Shown one piece after another: positions 57,903 to 64,000 of a stretch of DNA of 64,000 nt (within the stretch, counting starts at the first letter, position 1; every line of letters begins with the position of its first letter). A program made the translations under genes and the position numbers. The notes under the pieces were generated by a model, which saw only the letters and a program-made list of their open reading frames with translations, had not been told where the DNA came from and did not search any database. The stretch comes from Ilyonectria destructans (taxonomy: Eukaryota > Ascomycota > Sordariomycetes > Hypocreales > Nectriaceae), in assembly GCA_020740775.1 (NCBI GenBank), contig JAHEWK010000006.1, forward strand, positions 2,666,001-2,730,000, given 5' to 3'.

Positions 57903-59429
57903 CTCGAGAATTTTCTCGGGTCGGGATGGGACTAAACAGAGAAGGAAGCGAGTCGGTTGTAACTGTTGTTGCGATGAGGGAGACGGAGGCGGCTGGGCGT
58001 GCAATGTGGAAAGTGACGACTGAGGCTGAAAAGAGACAAGGAAATGGCGACCGAATGCGACAGTTGAGGGGAAAATGGAAGGTGGAGAGTGGGAGGAAGG
58101 TGGAGGTTTGACGTTGGAGGGGAGATGAGGTTGTCTTTGGGCGGGAGGAAACTATGGGGATGGTCTGGGCATGCGTCGCCGGGGGAAACGTGAAGTTCTT
58201 CAGCGGGTCTAGCGACGCGTCCAGCGCGTTTCCTGCGTGTAGGTAACGCGTAAAGTGAACGGCACGACAATAGAACGCGCACGAGCCTCCCCTATAACGC
58301 GATAATCCTAGAAACATCGCATTGATGCGTTTAGTACTACTGTGGTATGCATATAACAGGTCTATTCTACCACTACGTCGACCGACCCAATCAAGATGCT
58401 TGGCTCCTAATTGAAGCATGTGGTTGAGCTGGGATGAGGATACGTCCTTTCCCCCCACACATGCTACATAATGCCATGTTATCAAGTGTGACTCCGCGGT
58501 TCGAGGAGTCGCTGATTGCCGGGGAACAATTGTCCTGTGACACAAGAAGCCCTAAGTCTTGCTTGGCCGTGCGTGATGTGACACACCTGTAAAGGCATCG
58601 TCTGGCGATGCTTGAGCCTTCCAGTCGCGTCGTACCTCGGTCCTGGTTGAACTCTACATTCCTTTTTCATCAGGACTTCCGTCACAGGCCACGGCAAAAC
58701 CTAAGGGCTTCCAGTTTCCGTTAGTCTTGTTCCCGTCGCTTTTCATCGCACCGTTCGTCCATTCATCTCCGAGGGCACGGCCTGCGGTTAGGGTCTGATC
58801 GCTTGGGAGTTGGTTACACAAGACCCTAGCGGTAGCCAGTCTCTGAGCTGCCCTCCCGAGTACCTTGGAAGCAAGTACTCCACAGACCAAAACTCACGTC
58901 GCGACAAGTTGCCTCGAATGTTAAGAGCTCACAAACCCATTTTACCTTTACCTTGGAAGAAAACTGTGACGAAGGATTTTGTCATAAGCACATGATATTG
59001 TAAAAACTTTGCCAGGTGTGATTTTACGAACTATCCGGGTGTAATGTCATCCCCGAGGATTGACCATCATGCTACCTAGTCCCCGAGAAGAGAAAGGAGA
59101 AAAAAAAGAAAAAAAAGGAAAAAAAGAAACAGCCATATTATTTTCTGTATCCCTTGTACCATACGCCCTCTCCCAAATGTGTGGCTGAGTTGTTTGTGTA
59201 GTGTGCTTTGTCAAGGTGCCCTTTCGCCCTGCATACTAGCCGTGCGCTTCCGTTATTGCCCCAGACTCCAGACAGGTCCAAGACGGACCCCCAATTTAAA
59301 CTTCAGTTGTACAAGAAAAACGTGGACACAATCGTCGTCTTCCCAGCCAGCCCTAGACCTCTTGCAGGTTGCATGCGGCGGCGGGGCATGGTCAACGCTG
59401 TGCGACACCTCGTCGAGGAGACTCGCAGC
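57903..59429. other. Gene-free interval with a purine tract
   Basis: The left part is the CDT1 leader and promoter on the minus strand. The plus strand at 59085-59129 is a nearly pure A/G run. No gene seen. Confidence 0.55.
59085..59129. repeat. Polypurine (A-rich) tract
   Basis: Forty-five bases of A and G only, mostly A runs separated by G. Confidence 0.9.
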
Positions 59430-59666
59430 TCAACGGCGAATAGACGTGGGCCAATGTTCGGGCCTGAAGCTGACAGGGCTAGGCGGGGGAGGCGCGGGGA
59501 CAGCATAGTCGTCTGCCTTGATGTGATGCCCTGGAGTCGAAGGACGGTTGTCCTTGGAGGCGAGAGTAGCGTTGATACTGGTGTAAAGATCTTGCGAAGT
59601 GACCAACCGCATGTTTCTGGGGGATGGCGGGATTGCCAAAGGCGAAACTGCGTGAGGGGCGGGCAT
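59430..59666 (-). CDS. Possible small Pro-rich protein (78 residues)
   Basis: The first ATG of the frame is at 59666 in a good context (TTCACA before it), encoding MPAPHAVSPLAIPPSPRN at the N-terminus and ending HWPTSIRR. The middle reads SQDLYTSINATLASKDNRPS and the later part DDYAVPAPPPPSPVSF. The mix of a short helical centre and Pro-rich ends, without the Arg/Ser bias of the surrounding shadow frames, suggests a real short gene. The frame stays open far upstream but without another ATG. Three 9-bp copies precede the ATG directly. There is no signal peptide or membrane segment. I do not recognise the family and give no function; it could still be noise. Confidence 0.5.
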   Translation of the reverse strand: MPAPHAVSPLAIPPSPRNMRLVTSQDLYTSINATLASKDNRPSTPGHHIKADDYAVPAPPPPSPVSFRPEHWPTSIRR

Positions 59667-59667
59667 T

Positions 59668-59694
59668 GTGAATTTGGTGAATTTGGCGAATTTG
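59668..59694 (-). repeat. Three 9-bp direct repeats before the small ORF
   Basis: On the minus strand CAAATTCGC, CAAATTCAC, CAAATTCAC lie immediately upstream of the ATG at 59666, so they would be in its 5' leader. Confidence 0.85.
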
Positions 59695-60459
59695 ACTAGC
59701 GAGGAGCTGCGTTTGCTGTTGTGAGCCGACGAGTTCGACTGGGTAGGATAGAATGTCGTAATATACGTACAAAGGCCAAGGGCTTGCGTATACTGTGGGT
59801 AAAGTATGGAGACTAGCTTGGTGGCGGTGCCCTGATGATGAAGCGTTGGGGACGGTAGTTGTTCGTAGAGGCAGGTGGGGAAGAAGAAGTCTAATAGGCG
59901 TCGCTTGTCGTCCGAGCCGAGTTGTTGGGGATGGATGTCGACCAAATGGGAGAAGAAGGGGTGGGTGGGAGATGCAATAATGGCCCGATGGTTGGTGTGA
60001 GTAGGAGGGTGAGTCGGGAGTGGTACGCGAGAGAAGGGAGAAGGGAAAAGATGAATTCCACGACGAGGAAGAGTGCGGCACGGCCGGAGGGTATCAAAGC
60101 TCAAGGTAGGATCGAGGGAGAGGCAGGTGTGGAAAGTCCGGGGAAAGGGAAGGAAGGATGGACGGAGCGAAGGGGACGAAATAGCTTATTTATGAAAGGA
60201 AGGCAGGCAGGCAGTGACCGTGACAGTCTCAGTTAGAACCACTCATGGCTGGCTAGGGCAAACGACGACGATGGCGGCCGCGGAGACCACAACCCAGCCC
60301 AACCACGACCTGCCAAGGCCAACGACGGGGCGAGACGACGACTTGCAAGGCACAAGGTACGAGAGCAAAACCTGGGGAACGGAACGGAAAGCCCCCTTCG
60401 CCCTGGTACCAGCAACGGAAGTACCGGCCTCGACCAGATACGTACTCGCACACTCCCGT

Positions 60460-60475
60460 ACCTACCTAGGTAGGT
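60460..60475. other. 16-bp perfect palindrome
   Basis: ACCTACCTAGGTAGGT is its own reverse complement. Related CCTAGGTAGG-like strings occur elsewhere in the window (for example near 45932), so it may be a common genome-wide word rather than a specific site. Confidence 0.85.
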
Positions 60476-63400
60476 GTGTTGTACGCCGAGACTGGTGGTC
60501 TCCGTCCCATGCCAGCCTCGATCCTTGTTCTGTTTGACTGCATTGGATCCCGGGCTCGGCAGGCGGGCCAGGGACGCATTGCATTTCCCGGCACGATACT
60601 GGGACGACGTGCGTACCTCGGGCGCATACCCAGCGTCCCTGCTCTAGGGCTGTGTGGATGGTGTGGGCGCCAGCCAAGTTGATCCTACGTAGTGAATCCC
60701 AAGCACTACGGCCAACAGAAACGCCTCTGGGGTACCGACACTAGCCCCGATTAGCGGGAGGCCAATAACTCCCTGTCCCTTGATATTGCGACCCCGATGA
60801 GGCGATGCCGAGGCGACATGATTGGAAGGGACACGGCCGCTGGCTGCTGTATCACTAACGTTGGGCAGACATTATCCAGTCGGACGGAGTAGGACACCTC
60901 AGCTCAACTCCCGAAGGAAGCCTCGGGTTCTGACACGTCGTGGACGAGGCAGAGGCAAGGGGATGCCGATGGGAAAGGGGGGTGTGGAGTTGACCCGGTT
61001 CTGGCCTGCCCTGGCTTGGGAAACGTGAAATGTGGTAGTCCGGGGAGAGACAACCAAGCCAAAGATGGGACTAGGCAGCCCCAGGTTCGACAGTCAGGCT
61101 AGACAGCCTACACGCAGTAGGCTAGGGGTGTGGATTTAGGACTTGGCTTCTCTCCCAACGACGGACACGGAAAGCAACGACAGAGTGGATGAGGTAAGTG
61201 GTGGGCGTTGAGAGAGGAGGGCTGACGGCAACGAGACAAGCGAGCAATTCGGTGCACAAGGACAGGGACACGCACATTAGGCAGATTCAAGTCGGTCAGG
61301 CCGTCGAAATCCTGTATCACGCTCACACCCAAGCACACGTACATCACATCCACATCCACATCCACAGGATAGTCGCAGGCACCGGCGCCAGCAATCTCCT
61401 CCGGTGTGGTGTCGCCTTGAACAAGCAACCATGAAGCAAGCAGCAACGCGCCGCGCCGCAGAATGAGGAAACAAGCACCAGCACGCCAGGAAAAGAACTG
61501 AGGGCGTGGGGGGACAAGGACAAGGGGGAGGGACCCAGAGAATTTGGTGGGTATGAAGCATGGGGTTGCTGGGCCATGGATGGCGACTTTCCTTCTGGAA
61601 CATCACGTCTGCCAGGGCCCCATCGCCCATCGGATCCATGATTCATCCTGCCCACTCGCCTGCTAGGCTAATGACACCTCTTGTCGGCCGGAGAAGAAAA
61701 AATCACCAGCTTTCTGGGGGTCCGGCTCCGCTAAACAATCAGACCTGTCTGAAGACGATAAGAAGCAAAGAAGGTGGCGAGCTTCGGCAGTCGCCTGTTG
61801 GTATAAGCTCTTGGGATGGATGGCCTGATGTCTAACTCATGTCCACCTCTCTCCTCTGGAACGAGACCACCGGGACTGGTACATACTGTTGGGCTCTTAT
61901 CTCTGGCTTTTCTCACGGCAATCAAACCCTTACGCGATACCGGCCCTGTCCAGCACCTGCTTCTTTTGTCCAATTCGGGCTGCTTTTCTCATCTCGACTC
62001 TGACTCTGACGGGGGCGAGTCGGGGCCGATTAAGCCACGACTCGGGACGATGTAAGCTAAGCACATGGCACCCTCCAACTCCTTCATTAAGCTCTCGCCT
62101 TATTATGCGCCTCAACGATAATCCGGTCGGCCACCCACCTTTGCATCTGAAGTAGCATGCAGCTCGGCTGCTGCATACGCCCATCCAAACATTTCAGTAC
62201 TTTAGGAGAGTGGAAAGAGACAGCGTCTCTGTTTGTCTGCTGTGCGCGCCCCTTGCATTGGCGCTTCCCTTATGCACACGGATGTTGTGAAAAGCCCCAA
62301 GAAATGCGTGCTTCGCGTACACTAACCACCTCGGCGGCTCCTCCTGCCAAATCAGGGAAGCAGGGAAGGCTAGTGGTGAAGGTGTGAGATGGTGATCAAG
62401 GCGTCCACGCTGCCGGAGAAGGGAAATTGATGTCGGGGCAGGGAAATGCGGGAGAGCAACTGTTTCGACCGAGTCGCGCACTATGGAGTATTATGTTACG
62501 TCCAAGTGTTGAAAGGCCAAGGTGCCTAGCGGTGCTTGACTCGGTGCAGCCGTCTGTGGAGTTTCTTCTAGAAAGGCGAGATGAGGCCAGGGGGTTACAA
62601 AATTATGCCGGGGCCATCGATGCTGGGGCGGGATGTCCACCGCCGACCAACAGGCGCGCCCACTCGCGTCTCCGAAGTTATGTCACATCAGGCAGCTGGA
62701 AGGGCCGGATGAATGATTCCTAGAGGGGATCCTTCTGGCAGTGTACCAAGCAGTCCCAGGTCCAGGGCGCTTTTGGTCACCGAAGGTCAGCAACCGAAAG
62801 TTCAACCGGCGGTGGCCAGAACATCGCACAACACAGCACCAGCACACACATAAAACCACAGGGGAGGGATGCTGTATGCTATTTCCCGCCGGAAGCCGGG
62901 CCACAGGGGAGTGAAGTGGATGAAAAGAAAACGCACGTACTTTGGACGAGACGGCACCCGCGGGTACAAGCCGGCTTTGTACTTCGTATCAAGTACACTT
63001 ACAGTTTTCGTTTCTTCTGTTTGCGACAATGGCACTGGTAATGACGGGGTGTGATTGTTGCGGTGTTGGCTGGGTGGAATGGACCAAGCCTACGAATAGA
63101 GCAACGACTAATCGTCTTACGGACGTGATGTCTGGCTTTGTTATCCCGGGCTTGGTAGTGGTCGCGATGCCGACCCTGCCTACCAATCCGAGCATTTATC
63201 ACCTCCAGCCGCAGCGTCAGCTTCCGCCAACTCCATGTCATTCGTCTTTCCCGACAGACCAGCCGCACTCTCTCCCTAGGGCCGGGTAATGGCGACCAGC
63301 GGACGGTGACGATGGGAGAAGCAAGCAAGCAGCAAGGGGACGGACCGCTCTGGTTGGCACGCAACCCGTCTCACCGTTTCTTTCCTTTTCCTCGCCATCA

Positions 63401-64000
63401 TCGCGCCCCCTGTTTCTGATTTCTTCGCTCTGCCACCCCCGCACAGCTCATTCCAAGTGCCTGCCCGTCATCCCGCCCTTCCCCGGCGCCAGATCAGAGA
63501 CGAGGCGTCGCGGGCACAGGCGTCAGGGCCTCCTTCTGGCGCCTTCGGTCAGGGACTTTTTCCGGCTGCCCATGTTCTAACCTACTGTGGGGGGAGTGTA
63601 GCTTGCCCGGCCCCTGCCGGGCGTAGCACCGGAGAGCTGCAGAGTGGGACCCGGAAGATGATATTTTGTGGAGAATTCTTCGTTTTTGCGGAGAATGGGA
63701 CGGGGGTGGACGCCATGTCCACGTTCCTGGATTTCACCACCCGATAACACTGCGCTAAAGTCGGACATGCCCCGGCGTTGCCCCTGGACGCCTGGAGGAT
63801 GCCCTGCTCTGTTAGCCGACGATGCAAGAGAGTTCAGGAGCCTGTACGACGTGAAGAGGAAGCACAGCTGATGGCCTGGAATCATACGATACCGTGTGCG
63901 GAGGGGGAAGAGACTATCAACCAGAGCATAGGGGCGACGTGACGAGTTATTCGTCAATTCCGCGCATGGCTAAAGTGTCAGCATCCTTAGTGAAGAACGG

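Larger units (their letters stand above)
59667..64000. other. Gene-free right end of the window
   Basis: 4.3 kb without a supportable gene. Beyond the leader of the small ORF there are only short overlapping frames on both strands. A 16-bp palindrome lies at 60460, and a short CACATC repeat near 61340-61365. A gene outside the window may use the right part as its promoter. Confidence 0.5.

Overview
The window is nuclear DNA of a filamentous ascomycete, most likely a sordariomycete. The evidence is the gene structure (short introns of about 46-100 nt with GTATGT/GTAAGT-type donors, CTAAC branch sites and CAG/TAG acceptors), the pyrimidine-rich leaders, and the gene set: a PNP-NACHT-ankyrin receptor, a FacB/Cat8 regulator, a DUF3405 membrane protein, and Cdt1, Rtf1, Coq7 and phospholipase D genes. 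I recognise 16 genes plus one plausible small gene. The first gene runs off the left edge. Exon coordinates below were worked out by hand and all reading phases close.

Left part (1-10 kb) looks like an accessory zone. It holds a 5'-truncated NLR-like receptor with near-identical tandem ankyrin repeats, a Pof3-like TPR/F-box/LRR protein, and a lone F-box-like gene set between AT-rich, gene-free patches.

Middle part (10-38 kb) is ordinary housekeeping sequence: an Obg/YchF-type GTPase gene with a 10-nt microexon, divergently placed from a SET-domain methyltransferase gene; a facB ortholog behind a 4.5-kb regulatory interval containing a cluster of CreA-type hexamers and a short uORF; a Pgc1-like phospholipase; a secreted beta-propeller protein; the divergent pair RTF1/COQ7; and a very long phospholipase D gene convergent with COQ7.

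Right part (39-64 kb) is sparse: a cytochrome P450, a SAP/HEH-like multi-pass membrane protein of unknown function, a DUF3405 type II membrane protein, an MFS transporter, CDT1 and a possible 78-residue protein. Gene-free stretches of 2.2, 4.9 and 4.3 kb separate these; they carry simple repeats, a G-run tract and a 16-bp palindrome, but no gene I can support.

I see no biosynthetic cluster, transposon, tRNA, rRNA or CRISPR array. The observations most worth following are the homogenised NLR repeat array, the CreA-like cluster with uORF upstream of facB, the microexon, the SAP-like membrane protein and the small ORF.
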